57,527 bases of DNA from Clostridia bacterium. Its GTDB lineage: Bacteria; Bacillota; Sulfobacillia; JAJZYS01; JAJYTV01. Below the pieces are notes generated by a model that saw only the letters and a program-made list of their open reading frames with translations, searched no databases and was not told the origin of the DNA. Below are positions 46,010-55,015 of the stretch, in pieces; the stretch's first letter is position 1, and the number at the start of each line of letters is the position of its first letter. The translations under genes were made by a program, and so were the position numbers. The stretch covers positions 1 to 57,527 of the forward strand of contig DAIBJA010000036.1 in NCBI GenBank assembly GCA_027420455.1, given 5' to 3'.

Positions 46010-49000
46010 GCAGGAGACCGCCTGCGCCTTCGCGGGAGGCAGCGTGCTGGTCTCCGCGGCGGCGGGCGCCGGCAAGACGACGACGCTGAGCGAGCGGGTG
46101 GTCCGGCGCTGCCTGGATCCTGCCGATCCGGTGGAGATCGATCGCTTCCTGCTGGTCACGTTCACGGAGAAGGCGGCGCTGGAGATGCGCATGCGCATCT
46201 CGGCGGACCTCGGGCGGCGGGCGCTCGCCGGCGACAGCCGGGCGCAGGCGCAGCTCGAAAGGCTGCCTCTGGCGCACATCTCGACCATTCACGGCTTCTG
46301 CCTCAGACTCATCCGCGAGGAATGGCAGGCCCTAGGTCTCGATGCGGAAGCAGCTCTGATGGACGAGCGGCAGGCGGAGGTCCTGCGCCGGCAGGCCCTG
46401 GACTCCACGCTCGGGGCCGCCTATGCGGAGCGGTCTTCTATGGCTCGGCTCGTCGCCTACTTCGGCGGTATGGGCGAGGATGACGGTTTGCGCGAGGCCG
46501 TGCTCAAGGCGCTGAAATTCCTCGACACGGTGCCGGACCCTGAGGGCTTTCTCTCCGATGCGGCCCAGCGCCACATGCGTGACGATGAACTGCAGTCGGC
46601 GCTGCGGCGGGTCATGGCAGAGAACGTCCGACAGGTGGAGGAGGCGGCGAGCCTCCTGCGTCAGGCTGCGGCGGCGGCAAGGGAACTCGAGGGTCAGAAC
46701 GCGTATGTCGAGGCGCTCGAAGGCGAAGCCACACAGCGCGAGGCAGCGGCCCTTTCCACCGGCCTCGGTTGGGACCAGCACCGGCATCTGCTCCAGGATG
46801 CCGCTCTCTTTGCGCCCCTGCGCGGCAACAGCGCCCCCGGGCGGGAGACTGCCCACAGGCTGCGCGAGAAGGCGAAGAGGGTTCTAGCGCGGCTGTCGGG
46901 CGGGATCGCGAGTCTCGATGAAGCGGAGGTGCAGCGCCGGACCAGGGCGACGGATCCCATCCTGGCGGACTTTCTCGCGTTGCTCAGGGGGGCGATGGAC
47001 GACTACCGTCACCTCAAGCGGCAACGTGGGGTCCTCGATTTCGCGGACCTCGAACAGGAGGCGTATCGCCTGCTCACGGCAGGTGACAGCACGATCGGCG
47101 AGGGCGTGCGTCGGCGCTTCAGGGAGGTGCTGGTGGACGAGTTCCAGGATGTGAATCCGCTCCAGGCGGCGATCGTCGACCACGTCAGCCGCTTGGGCAA
47201 GGGAGGCAACCTCTTTGCCGTGGGCGATGTCAAGCAGAGCATCTACGGCTTCCGCCACGCCGCCCCCGGTATCTTCCTCGAACGCGAGCGCGAGGCGGCC
47301 GAGCGACGCGCGGCGCTCGGGCTCCGGCAGAATTTCCGCAGCAGGGCCGAAATCGTGGACGTGGTCAACGCGGTCTTCCGCGCGCTCATGCAGGAAGAAG
47401 CGTCGCCGCTCTACGATGCGCGCGCGGAGCTTGTGGCCGGCCGCGACCCGGACACCGTGCCTCCCGACCCCGACCCTCGCGTGCGGTTCGTCGAAGTCCG
47501 GGGCGTGGAGAGCGACGAGGAGGGCGACGAGCAACCCGCGCTGGTGCAGGAGGCCACCTGGATCGCGGCGGAGATTGCGCGGCTGATGGCAGCGGAGCAT
47601 CCCGTCTGGGACGCCGCGGCAGAGAAGGTGCGCCCTGTGCGCTACGGCGACTGCGCGGTGCTCTTGCGCGGGCTGCAGAGTGCGGCTGCGGTGTTCGACG
47701 ACGTCTTCGCGCTGCGAGGGATTCCTGCGATGATCCAGCGCAGCCAGGGCTACCTTGGCGGCCAGGAGCTGCAGACCCTCTTGAGCCTCCTGCGGACCAT
47801 CGAACTGCCGGAGCGCGATTGGGACCTTCTGGTGACACTGCGCGCGCCGTGGTTCGACCTGTCACTTGCGGACGCGGTGAGCCTTCGGCAAGCCGCCGCA
47901 GGCGCGCCTCTCTTCGATGGCTTGCGCTCACTTGGCCAGAGCGACGGCCGCATGCGTACGATCCTCGACCGCATCGAGCTCTGGCGGCAATGGTCCCTCA
48001 CGATGCCGCTCGACCGCCTGGTGGAGAGACTCCTCCAAGACACCGAGTACGGCGCGCATGTGGCGGGGCTGCCGCGTGGCGCGCAGCGCCGGCGGGACAT
48101 TCTCGCCTTCCAGGAGGCGGCTGAGCGCCTGGCGAGACAGGGCCCCGCGAGCATCGGCGCCTTTCTTGCCGTCTTTGAGGAACTGTCGCGCCAGCATCTC
48201 GACGTTGCGCCGCCCGATGTCGACATGGGCGATGCCGTGCGCGTCACCACCATCCACCGCAGCAAGGGCCTCGAATTTCCCGTCGTCTTCGTGGCCGGGC
48301 TGGGCCGCAGGCTTGGCGGCAAGCAGGAGCGCGACCGCATCCGGCTGCATCGGAGCCTCGGAGTGGCGGCGGCGTTCCCGGACGACGCGGGCGGCCTCCA
48401 CCCTACGCCTTTTTGGCGGGCGATCGAGGCGGAGGAACGACAGGAGGCGCTCTATGAGGAGATCAGGCTCCTCTACGTGGCGATGACGCGCGCTCGCGAC
48501 CGCCTTTACCTCACTGCGACCGGGGAGGCCCCGGCGTACGGCGGTGCCGTGAGTCCCGCCCGCATCAGGGCGGCGACGAGGCCCGTCGAGTGGCTGGCTG
48601 CCCCGCTCCTGGCGAAGGGCCTGCCGGTCGTCCGGATGGTGGAGACGGCAGGTGAGAAAGGGGACGTGGAGCGCGGCGTTGAGGCCGCGACGTTCGATGA
48701 CCGCGAGGCGGCGAGCGCGTTCGCGGCCCTGCCGGACCGCAGAGCCGAGGAGCCCGGGACGCCGCCCCTGCGCCTGAGTGCCAGCAGCCTGGCGGAAGCC
48801 GAACAGGGCTATGGTGCCCTCCTGCGCCTCCGGCGACGGCAGCGCGGCGCCAGGTCGCCGGAGGCGGCACGCGCCGCGGGCGTCTACACGCACCGCCTGC
48901 TCGAGTGCATCGATCTCATGAACCCGCCGCCTGATCTTGCGGCGGCGCTCGATGATCTGATCGGGCGGGGTCTCATGCCCAAAGCCGCCGCCGGCGTCGT

Positions 49001-49358
49001 TGACCTCGCGGCGGTGGGCCGTTTCCTCGCCTCTCCGACCGCCGCCCGCATCCGCGGCGCGCATCGCCTCGAGCGCGAACTTGCCTTCAGCGTGCTCGCG
49101 GACGCCTCGGGACGTCCCGAGACGGACGGACGCACTGTGCTGCAGGGCAAGATCGACCTTCTGCTTGAAGATGACGAGGGCTGGATGATCGTCGACTTCA
49201 AGACCGATCACGTCACGCGGGCAAGGGTACCGGAGGCGGCGCAGGCGTACCGCGCCCAGGTCGAGGCCTATCGGCAGGCTTTGCGGGCGATCGCGGGGGT
49301 GGAGGCGCAGGCCGTGCTCTATTTCCTTGCACCTGGCGTCGCCGTGCCGATGGCTTAG
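45990..49358 (+). CDS. addA: AddA-type helicase-nuclease subunit
   Basis: 1122 residues, a UvrD-like superfamily 1 helicase with a C-terminal nuclease. The Walker A is SAAAGAGKTTTLSERV (about 22-37). Further helicase motifs are LLVTFTEKAALEMRMRI, HISTIHGFCLRLIREEW, VLVDEFQDVNPLQ, VGDVKQSIYGFRHA, TIHRSKGLEFPVVFVAGL and RLLYVAMTRARDRLYLT. The nuclease has LQGKIDLLLEDDEGWMIVDFKTD. The track ORF begins inside addB; the ATG at 45990 has AGGAGG nine bases upstream. Works with AddB in recombination repair. Confidence 0.96.
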   Translation: MPRLTTEQETACAFAGGSVLVSAAAGAGKTTTLSERVVRRCLDPADPVEIDRFLLVTFTEKAALEMRMRISADLGRRALAGDSRAQAQLERLPLAHISTIHGFCLRLIREEWQALGLDAEAALMDERQAEVLRRQALDSTLGAAYAERSSMARLVAYFGGMGEDDGLREAVLKALKFLDTVPDPEGFLSDAAQRHMRDDELQSALRRVMAENVRQVEEAASLLRQAAAAARELEGQNAYVEALEGEATQREAAALSTGLGWDQHRHLLQDAALFAPLRGNSAPGRETAHRLREKAKRVLARLSGGIASLDEAEVQRRTRATDPILADFLALLRGAMDDYRHLKRQRGVLDFADLEQEAYRLLTAGDSTIGEGVRRRFREVLVDEFQDVNPLQAAIVDHVSRLGKGGNLFAVGDVKQSIYGFRHAAPGIFLEREREAAERRAALGLRQNFRSRAEIVDVVNAVFRALMQEEASPLYDARAELVAGRDPDTVPPDPDPRVRFVEVRGVESDEEGDEQPALVQEATWIAAEIARLMAAEHPVWDAAAEKVRPVRYGDCAVLLRGLQSAAAVFDDVFALRGIPAMIQRSQGYLGGQELQTLLSLLRTIELPERDWDLLVTLRAPWFDLSLADAVSLRQAAAGAPLFDGLRSLGQSDGRMRTILDRIELWRQWSLTMPLDRLVERLLQDTEYGAHVAGLPRGAQRRRDILAFQEAAERLARQGPASIGAFLAVFEELSRQHLDVAPPDVDMGDAVRVTTIHRSKGLEFPVVFVAGLGRRLGGKQERDRIRLHRSLGVAAAFPDDAGGLHPTPFWRAIEAEERQEALYEEIRLLYVAMTRARDRLYLTATGEAPAYGGAVSPARIRAATRPVEWLAAPLLAKGLPVVRMVETAGEKGDVERGVEAATFDDREAASAFAALPDRRAEEPGTPPLRLSASSLAEAEQGYGALLRLRRRQRGARSPEAARAAGVYTHRLLECIDLMNPPPDLAAALDDLIGRGLMPKAAAGVVDLAAVGRFLASPTAARIRGAHRLERELAFSVLADASGRPETDGRTVLQGKIDLLLEDDEGWMIVDFKTDHVTRARVPEAAQAYRAQVEAYRQALRAIAGVEAQAVLYFLAPGVAVPMA

Positions 49359-49397
49359 CAGTCGCGGAGTTCATCGAAGGAGCAAGGAGGCGCAGCA

Positions 49398-50441
49398 TTG
49401 GCGCAGGAGAGAAAGCGGCTTAGGGATCTCGGCATCCGGATCGGCGTGCTGCAGCCGGGCAGTTGGAACGCCATCACGGACGTCCCGGGCGTTCGCGTGG
49501 GCCATGTGACGCTGGGATCCGGGTCGGCGCCGGAGGATGGAATCTGCACCGGCGTGACCGCTATCGTGCCGCACGACGACGCGATGCCTGACCGAAAGCT
49601 CAGAGCGGCCAGCCACGTGATCAACGGCTTCGGCAAGACGGCGGGACTCGTGCAGCTCGCGGAACTGGGCGAGATGGAGACGCCCATCCTCCTGACCAAT
49701 ACGTTCTCGGTGGGCGCCGCCCTCGAAGGCGGCATCCGCTACCTGATCGAGCACGGCAGCGGCGTAGGGGACGGCAGGCCAACGCCGAACGTCGTCGTGG
49801 GCGAGTGCAACGACGGTTACCTCAACGATCTGCGCGCGTTCGCCGTCCGTCCCGAGCACGCAGTGCAGGCGATCGAGCTTGCGGCGGCTGGTCCGGTGGC
49901 GGAAGGGGCCGTCGGCGGCGGCCGGGGCATGGTCTGCTGTGGCTGGAAGGGAGGCATCGGCACCGCCTCGCGGAAGGTGCCGGAGAGCGACTTCAGCGTC
50001 GGGGTGCTGGTGCAGGCCAACTTTGGCGCGGCAGCCGACCTCACCATCCTGGGCGTGCCCGTCGGACGTCACCTGAGGCCTGCCGACTTCAGGCCGCCGG
50101 ATGGATCGATCATCATGGTCGTGGCCACGGACCTGCCCTGGGAAGCGCGAGCGCTTGAACGGCTGGCCCGCAGGACGACCTTCGGGCTCGCGCGCCTGGG
50201 CTCGGTGGCGTCCCACGGCAGCGGCGACATCGCGATCGCCTTCTCGACCTCCGCGGACGTCACGGGCGCCCATCAAGACGGCGGGCACCTGGCGACGGCT
50301 GCGTTCCATGCCGTCGCGGAGGCGACCGAAGAGGCGATCCTCAACGCACTCGCCATGGCCGAGACGACTCGCGGGCGCTTGGGGCGCATCGTGCCGGCGC
50401 TGCCGCTCGCGAAGACGCTGGCCCTGCTGCCCCGGGAATAG
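49398..50441 (+). CDS. P1-family (S58) aminopeptidase / D-esterase
   Basis: 347 residues, the DmpA/BapA family that removes N-terminal residues, including D- or beta-amino acids, from short peptides. The precursor is expected to cut itself before Ser237 in PPDGSIIMVVATD, making that Ser the nucleophile. ITDVPGVRVGHVTLG at the start and SHGSGDIAIAFST near the end are family motifs. TTG start with AAGGAGG seven bases upstream, about 40 bases after addA. Ends in a hairpin shared with the convergent zinc-ribbon gene. Confidence 0.9.
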   Translation: MAQERKRLRDLGIRIGVLQPGSWNAITDVPGVRVGHVTLGSGSAPEDGICTGVTAIVPHDDAMPDRKLRAASHVINGFGKTAGLVQLAELGEMETPILLTNTFSVGAALEGGIRYLIEHGSGVGDGRPTPNVVVGECNDGYLNDLRAFAVRPEHAVQAIELAAAGPVAEGAVGGGRGMVCCGWKGGIGTASRKVPESDFSVGVLVQANFGAAADLTILGVPVGRHLRPADFRPPDGSIIMVVATDLPWEARALERLARRTTFGLARLGSVASHGSGDIAIAFSTSADVTGAHQDGGHLATAAFHAVAEATEEAILNALAMAETTRGRLGRIVPALPLAKTLALLPRE

Positions 50442-50451
50442 ATCGCCATGT

Positions 50452-50481
50452 CGCCCTCATCCCTGGCAGGGGATGAGGGCG
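50452..50481. terminator. Bidirectional terminator hairpin
   Basis: CGCCCTCATCCC and GGGATGAGGGCG pair perfectly over 12 bp with a six-base loop, between the convergent P1 peptidase and zinc-ribbon genes. Confidence 0.7.
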
Positions 50482-50528
50482 GCGGGAAGGAAGTCATCTG
50501 CTCGGCGCACGGCCGGCCCCTTGGCTCA

Positions 50529-50699
50529 TCAGGTGCAGGGCGGGGCGGTTGTGAAGCCGCAGAGCGGACAGCTCACCTGGCCGCGCGGCTCCGCGACGAG
50601 ACGGGCGAGCTGGCAGTTGGGGCAGAGCTGACCCGCGGCGAGAACCGACGGAAGATCATGGTTCGGGAGCGAAACCCCGGGCTTGTCCAGAGACATCAT
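50529..50699 (-). CDS. Small zinc-ribbon protein (56 residues)
   Basis: Hidden in the track as the end of a 372-residue shadow ORF. The last 56 codons have their own ATG with AGGAG upstream and encode two CxxC pairs, QLCPNCQLARLVAEPRG then SCPLCGF, a classic zinc ribbon. Codon pattern and motif support it as a real gene, divergent from the M32 carboxypeptidase by 66 bases. Function unknown. Confidence 0.75.
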   Translation of the reverse strand: MMSLDKPGVSLPNHDLPSVLAAGQLCPNCQLARLVAEPRGQVSCPLCGFTTAPPCT

Positions 50700-50765
50700 C
50701 GCATCTCTCCTGTTGTCGAAGGTATCCCGGGTGCGCTCCGAAGACAAGCGGAAGGAGCGACCGTA

Positions 50766-52268
50766 TTGACTGAGCGGCTTTCGGCGTTGACAAAGAGGCT
50801 CGAGGAGATCGACGACATCCAGCGTGCGGCGGCGGTGCTCGGGTGGGACCAGATGACCTATATGCCGCGGGGCGGGAATGCGGGTCGCGGCGAGCAGCTT
50901 GCGACGCTTGCCTCGCTGGCGCACGAGCGGCTCGTGAGTCCGGCCTTCGGGGCGGCGCTCGCGGCGTTCGCCGAGGAGGCGCAGGGGGCACCCGCGGATG
51001 ACATCCGGCACGCGCTCCTGCGCACCGTGCAGCGCGCCTACGACCAGGCGACGAAGCTGCCTCAGGAGCTCGTCGCCCGCCAGATGCGCCTCACCGTCGA
51101 GGCGTACGAGTCTTGGGTGGCCGCGAGGGCGGCCAAGGACTTCGCCGTGTTTGCGCCGGCCTTCGCCAAGATGGTCGAGATCAGCCGTGAGATCGGCGAG
51201 GCCCTCGGTTATCCCGATGAGCCCTACGACGCCCTCCTGGACCTCTCGGAGCCAGGCATGACGGCAAAGGCGGGCGCCGAGCTTCTGGGCGAGCTCAAGG
51301 CGCATCTCGTGCCGCTGGTGCAGGAGATCGCCGCGCGCAAGGATCGGGTGGACCGCAGCTTCCTGTACGGCCACTTCGCGGACGAGAGCCAGTGGCAGCT
51401 TGGCCTCGAAGCGATCGAGGCCTTCGGCTTCGACTTCGGCCGCGGCCGTCAGGACCGGTCGATCCATCCCTTCACGACATCGTTCGGCGTGGGCGATGTC
51501 CGCATCACGACCCGCATCAGCGAGGAGTCGTTCGCATCCGCGTTCTTCAGCACGCTGCACGAGGGCGGCCACGGGCTCTACGAGCAGGGACTTCCGGCCG
51601 AGTGGGCCCGCACGCCGCTCGGGCAGGCCATCTCGAGCGGTGTGCACGAGTCCCAGTCGCGGCTCTGGGAGAATCTCGTCGGACGCTCGCGGGCTTTCTG
51701 GCGCTACTTCCTGCCGAGGGCCAAGGCAGTCTTCCCCGCTCAGTTCGGCGAGAACGGCGTCGAGGAGATCTACCGGGCGGTCAACTACGTCGAGCCGTCA
51801 CTCATCCGCGTCGACGCCGACGAGGTCACGTACAACCTCCACATCGCCGTGCGCTTCGAGCTGGAACGTGCCCTGATGCAGGGAGAACTCAAGGCCAAGG
51901 ACGTGCCGGAGGCGTGGCGGGCCAAGATGCAGCAGTACCTCGGCGTCACGCCGCCCGACGACCTTGAGGGTGCCCTGCAGGACATCCACTGGACCGGCGG
52001 CCTGGGCGGCTTCATCGGCTACACCGTCGGCAACGTGGTCTCGGCCCAGCTCTGGGAGGCGGCAGGGCGCACGATCCCGGACCTCACCGAGCGCATCACC
52101 CAGGGCGACTTCGCGCCGCTTCTCGGGTTCCTGCGCCGGGAGCTCCACCAGCTCGGCTCGCAAGAGAAGACCGAAGGGTTCCTGCGCAAGGCAACGGGCG
52201 AGGGACTCACGACGCGGCCATACCTTGGCTACATCACGGGCAAGTACCGCGAGATCTACGGACTCTAG
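50766..52268 (+). CDS. M32-family metallocarboxypeptidase
   Basis: 500 residues, a Taq-type zinc carboxypeptidase that trims C-terminal residues from peptides. The HExxH motif is HEGGH (265-269) in [15 protein letters not shown], with the downstream Glu in [17 protein letters not shown]. The opening [27 protein letters not shown] is characteristic. The track ORF starts 106 codons early; TTG 50766 has GGAAGGAG eight bases upstream. Confidence 0.94.
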   Translation: MTERLSALTKRLEEIDDIQRAAAVLGWDQMTYMPRGGNAGRGEQLATLASLAHERLVSPAFGAALAAFAEEAQGAPADDIRHALLRTVQRAYDQATKLPQELVARQMRLTVEAYESWVAARAAKDFAVFAPAFAKMVEISREIGEALGYPDEPYDALLDLSEPGMTAKAGAELLGELKAHLVPLVQEIAARKDRVDRSFLYGHFADESQWQLGLEAIEAFGFDFGRGRQDRSIHPFTTSFGVGDVRITTRISEESFASAFFSTLHEGGHGLYEQGLPAEWARTPLGQAISSGVHESQSRLWENLVGRSRAFWRYFLPRAKAVFPAQFGENGVEEIYRAVNYVEPSLIRVDADEVTYNLHIAVRFELERALMQGELKAKDVPEAWRAKMQQYLGVTPPDDLEGALQDIHWTGGLGGFIGYTVGNVVSAQLWEAAGRTIPDLTERITQGDFAPLLGFLRRELHQLGSQEKTEGFLRKATGEGLTTRPYLGYITGKYREIYGL

Positions 52269-52314
52269 AACCCGCTTCCGGGCTTGAAGCCCCAGGCGGG
52301 AACAGGGCACATGA

Positions 52315-52357
52315 AAGGCGCTGGCGCCGGCGGATTCTCCGCGGGCGCCAGCGCCTT
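52315..52357. terminator. Bidirectional terminator hairpin
   Basis: AAGGCGCTGGCGCC and GGCGCCAGCGCCTT pair perfectly over 14 bp with a 15-base loop, ending TT, between convergent genes. Confidence 0.75.
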
Positions 52358-52367
52358 GCGATGCCGC

Positions 52368-52976
52368 TCAGTCGATCAGATGGAATCCAGCGCCCGTCAG
52401 GGCCGCCCGCGCGGACGAAGCCGCGTCGTCGGGCACGTAGATGGTGCCGAGGCGCTGGTCGCCGTGGGGGTGGGAGAGGTAGGTGGCCTGGACATTGGCG
52501 CCGGTCGCAGCGACCGCGGCGAGGGCGCGCGCCATTTCGCCGGGCCGGTCGCCGACATGGAAGTGCAGGCGCGTGGCGTAGTCGATATCGAGGATTTCGT
52601 CGAAGAAGTGGTTGAGCTGCGGCCAGCCGACCAGCCCGACAACCTCGCCCTGATCGTCGGCGACGAGGACGGCCCGGCTCGGTCGACGCCAGAGGGCCTT
52701 GGCGGCATGTTCGATCGGAGCGGATTGCGGCAGGGTCTCCACATGCTCCGCGATGGTGGCGATGGGTCGGTTCGGGTCTGCCTTCATGCCGTGCATGACC
52801 GAGCCGGCGAGATGCTCGAGGATGCTGCGCATGCGCACGATGCGGCCGCGAGGCTGCTCGTCGAGCACAAGGCAGGTGAGCTGTGCGTCCAGGAGCTGTG
52901 TGTAGGCTTCGCTCAGAGTGGCAAGAGGTGAGATGAGCGAGCGGTCCAGGGGCAGCATAAGTGATCCGAGCAACAT
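52368..52976 (-). CDS. CBS-pair plus ACT domain protein (AcuB-like)
   Basis: 202 residues. Two CBS motifs (about 7-60 with PLATLSEAYTQLLDAQLTCLVLDE and about 75-125 with APIEHAAKALWRRPSRAVLVADDQGEVVGLVGW) are followed by an ACT-like domain (about 135-200, HFHVGDRPGEMARALAAVAATGANV). This is the AcuB layout, a nucleotide- or amino-acid-sensing regulator. ATG start about 11 bases after GGGAGG. About 25 bases downstream of the EamA exporter gene and the dehydratase, probably the same leftward operon. Confidence 0.85.
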   Translation of the reverse strand: MLLGSLMLPLDRSLISPLATLSEAYTQLLDAQLTCLVLDEQPRGRIVRMRSILEHLAGSVMHGMKADPNRPIATIAEHVETLPQSAPIEHAAKALWRRPSRAVLVADDQGEVVGLVGWPQLNHFFDEILDIDYATRLHFHVGDRPGEMARALAAVAATGANVQATYLSHPHGDQRLGTIYVPDDAASSARAALTGAGFHLID

Positions 52977-53001
52977 CAGGCATCCGGCCTCCCGACTGCA
53001 G

Positions 53002-53910
53002 CTATTGGGGGGGTTCGGCTTTGCTCGCTGCGCTCCTGCCGGTCTGGCGCGCGAGCGTCAGCATGGCGGCGACGATCAGGGCTCCGCCGAGATATTGTAG
53101 CCAGGTGAGGACCTGGCCCAGGATGAGAAACGCGCTGATTGCGGCTGAGAGCGGTTCTGCCGTCGCGGCGATGCCCACCGTCGTGGGGCGCAGGCGCGTC
53201 AGGGCCATGACGTAGAGGGCGAACGGCACCAAGGTGCCGAAGACGACGACGAAGGCGACGAGCAATGCGCTTTCCGAGTTGAGGCGGCCCACGCCGTGCA
53301 CCCAGAGCGGCCAGGGCAGAGTAGCCGCAATAGCGCCGAAGAGGAAGCCGTACGCCGTGGTCACGAGGGGCCCGTGCCGCTGCACGAGGTCTCTAGGGTA
53401 GACGGTATAGAAGGCGAGGCTGAGGGCGGAGAGGATTCCGAACACGACGCCGAGGGCCTCGAGGTGCAGACCGCCGTGGCCGAGCACCAGGAGCAGGGTG
53501 CCGAGGAGCGCGAGGCTGAGGGCCAGGGATTCAGCGCGTGCAGGGAGCCTGTGCTCCGTCAGGACGACATATGCGGCGATCAGGGGCGGTCCGAGGTACT
53601 GCAGGAAGGTCGCCATGGCGACGCCCACGCTCGCGATTGCGGCGAAGTAGGAGAACTGCACGAGCAGAAAGCCGAAGGCGCCGAAGATGGCCAGCCGCCC
53701 GAGGTCCCGCCAGGAAACGCGCAGCTGGCGCCGGTCGCGCCCCGCGAGTACGAGCAGGAGGATCAGCGCGGCGCCCCAGAGCCGCACCACGACCAGCAGG
53801 AGCGGGCTGAAGGCGAAATGCTGGAAGAGGATCTGCGCCACGGCGCCGCTGAGTCCCCAAAGGGCCGCCGCCACCAGCACCAGCAGGACGTTGAAGAGGC
53901 TCCTAGGCAC
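53002..53910 (-). CDS. EamA-family (DMT) transporter
   Basis: 302 residues with about ten membrane helices and two EamA repeats (LVLVAAALWGLSGAVAQILF and GVVFGILSALSLAFYTVYP). The GTG start is two bases downstream of the dehydratase stop, so it is translationally coupled. Such proteins often export amino acids; with threonine dehydratase upstream, threonine or homoserine export is a guess. Confidence 0.9.
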   Translation of the reverse strand: MPRSLFNVLLVLVAAALWGLSGAVAQILFQHFAFSPLLLVVVRLWGAALILLLVLAGRDRRQLRVSWRDLGRLAIFGAFGFLLVQFSYFAAIASVGVAMATFLQYLGPPLIAAYVVLTEHRLPARAESLALSLALLGTLLLVLGHGGLHLEALGVVFGILSALSLAFYTVYPRDLVQRHGPLVTTAYGFLFGAIAATLPWPLWVHGVGRLNSESALLVAFVVVFGTLVPFALYVMALTRLRPTTVGIAATAEPLSAAISAFLILGQVLTWLQYLGGALIVAAMLTLARQTGRSAASKAEPPQ

Positions 53911-53912
53911 CT

Positions 53913-54869
53913 TCAGGCGATGACCTGCCGCAGATAGTCGAGCGCTATGTTGCCACCCGAGAGCACCGCGGCGCTGGGCACGTCGCGGGAGACCTTATGG
54001 GACATGAACGCGGCGTAGGCGACGGCGCCCGAAGGCTCCACAACGAGCTTCTCCCGCCAGAGCAGGGAGCGCACGGCCGCCATGATCTCCTCTTCCGCGA
54101 CCGTGACCACTTCGTCGACCACCTGGCGCAGGATGGCGTAGTTCAGGTTGCCGACCGACTGGGTGCGCAGGCCGTCGGACGCGGTGTCGATCGTGGCGAG
54201 CGAGACGTGCTCGCCGCGGGCGAAACTGAGGAAGAGGTCGTTGGCACCCTCCGGCTCGACGCCCACCACTCTGACGTGGGGCAGGAGCGCCTTCAGCGCG
54301 AGCGCGCTGCCGCCGAGGAGGCCACCGCCCCCGACCGGGACCAGGACCTGCTCGACGTCGGGGAACTCCCGCGCGATTTCGAGCCCGACACTGGCCTGTC
54401 CGGCGATGATGTCGAGATCGTCGTAGGGTGGGACGAGGACGAGACCGTGCCGTTCGGACAGCTCCTCGGCGATCCGCCGGCGCTCGTCGGAACCGCCCGC
54501 GCAGAGCACGACCTTGCCGCCGTACGACTCGACGCCACGCCGCTTCTCGACGACTCCGCCCTCCGGCATGACGATGGTGGCCCGGCAGCCGAGCAGCGCC
54601 GCAGCGCAGGCCACGGCCTGGCCATGGTTGCCGGAAGAATAGGCGACCACGCCGCGGTCCTTGGCGTCCGCAAGGGAGCGGGTGAGCTTGTGATAGGCGC
54701 CGCGGATCTTGAAAGAGCCGGTACGCTGCAGGTTCTCAGGCTTGAGGCGCAACTCGCCGAGTCCGTCGGCGCGCGCCCTGAGGAGAGGGGTGGGCAACAG
54801 CACCGGGGCGATCAGTCGAGCTGCGGCTTCGATGCTGGTCAGCGAGGGCGCAATGGGATTATCAGGCAT
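53913..54869 (-). CDS. Threonine/serine dehydratase (PLP fold type II)
   Basis: 318 residues. It deaminates threonine or serine to the 2-oxo acid; serine racemase is a close alternative. The PLP lysine is in RTGSFKIRGAYHKL, the Asn loop in SSGNHGQAVA, and the phosphate-binding glycines in VPVGGGGLLGG. No C-terminal ACT domain, so it is the short catabolic type. The start is ATG 54869 (MPDNPIAPSLTS); the AAGGAGGT ribosome site is 25 bases away but a hairpin lies between (see its entry). First gene of a leftward operon with EamA and the CBS-ACT protein. Confidence 0.92.
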   Translation of the reverse strand: MPDNPIAPSLTSIEAAARLIAPVLLPTPLLRARADGLGELRLKPENLQRTGSFKIRGAYHKLTRSLADAKDRGVVAYSSGNHGQAVACAAALLGCRATIVMPEGGVVEKRRGVESYGGKVVLCAGGSDERRRIAEELSERHGLVLVPPYDDLDIIAGQASVGLEIAREFPDVEQVLVPVGGGGLLGGSALALKALLPHVRVVGVEPEGANDLFLSFARGEHVSLATIDTASDGLRTQSVGNLNYAILRQVVDEVVTVAEEEIMAAVRSLLWREKLVVEPSGAVAYAAFMSHKVSRDVPSAAVLSGGNIALDYLRQVIA

Positions 54870-54875
54870 GAGCGG

Positions 54876-54903
54876 GCGCGCCCAGGGGGCGCGCACCTCC
54901 TTT
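54876..54903 (-). promoter_or_regulatory. Ribosome site separated from the ATG by an 8-bp hairpin
   Basis: On the minus strand AAAGGAGGT is followed at once by GCGCGCCC-CCT-GGGCGCGC, a perfect 8-bp stem, then six bases (CCGCTC) and the ATG. Folding the hairpin restores normal spacing. No other in-frame start codon lies between. Confidence 0.6.
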
Positions 54904-54937
54904 CGGGAAGTTCCGAAGGGAGTTCTCGTGCGGGATC

Positions 54938-54971
54938 TGCGCATCCTGCCGCCTCGGACGCAGGATGCGCA
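54938..54971. promoter_or_regulatory. 12-bp inverted repeat upstream of pepF
   Basis: TGCGCATCCTGC and GCAGGATGCGCA pair perfectly with a ten-base loop, about 45 bases before the PepF start. No T run follows on either strand, so an operator or 5' leader hairpin is more likely than a terminator. Confidence 0.45.
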
Positions 54972-55015
54972 CGCACTTGGTGGAAGAATGTCAAAGATGA
55001 TGGAGGAGGCTGGAT

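Noticed and set aside
50700-51647. N-terminal 316 codons of the 372-codon minus ORF
   Set aside because: Shadow of the M32 gene; only the last 56 codons (zinc ribbon) have coding features.
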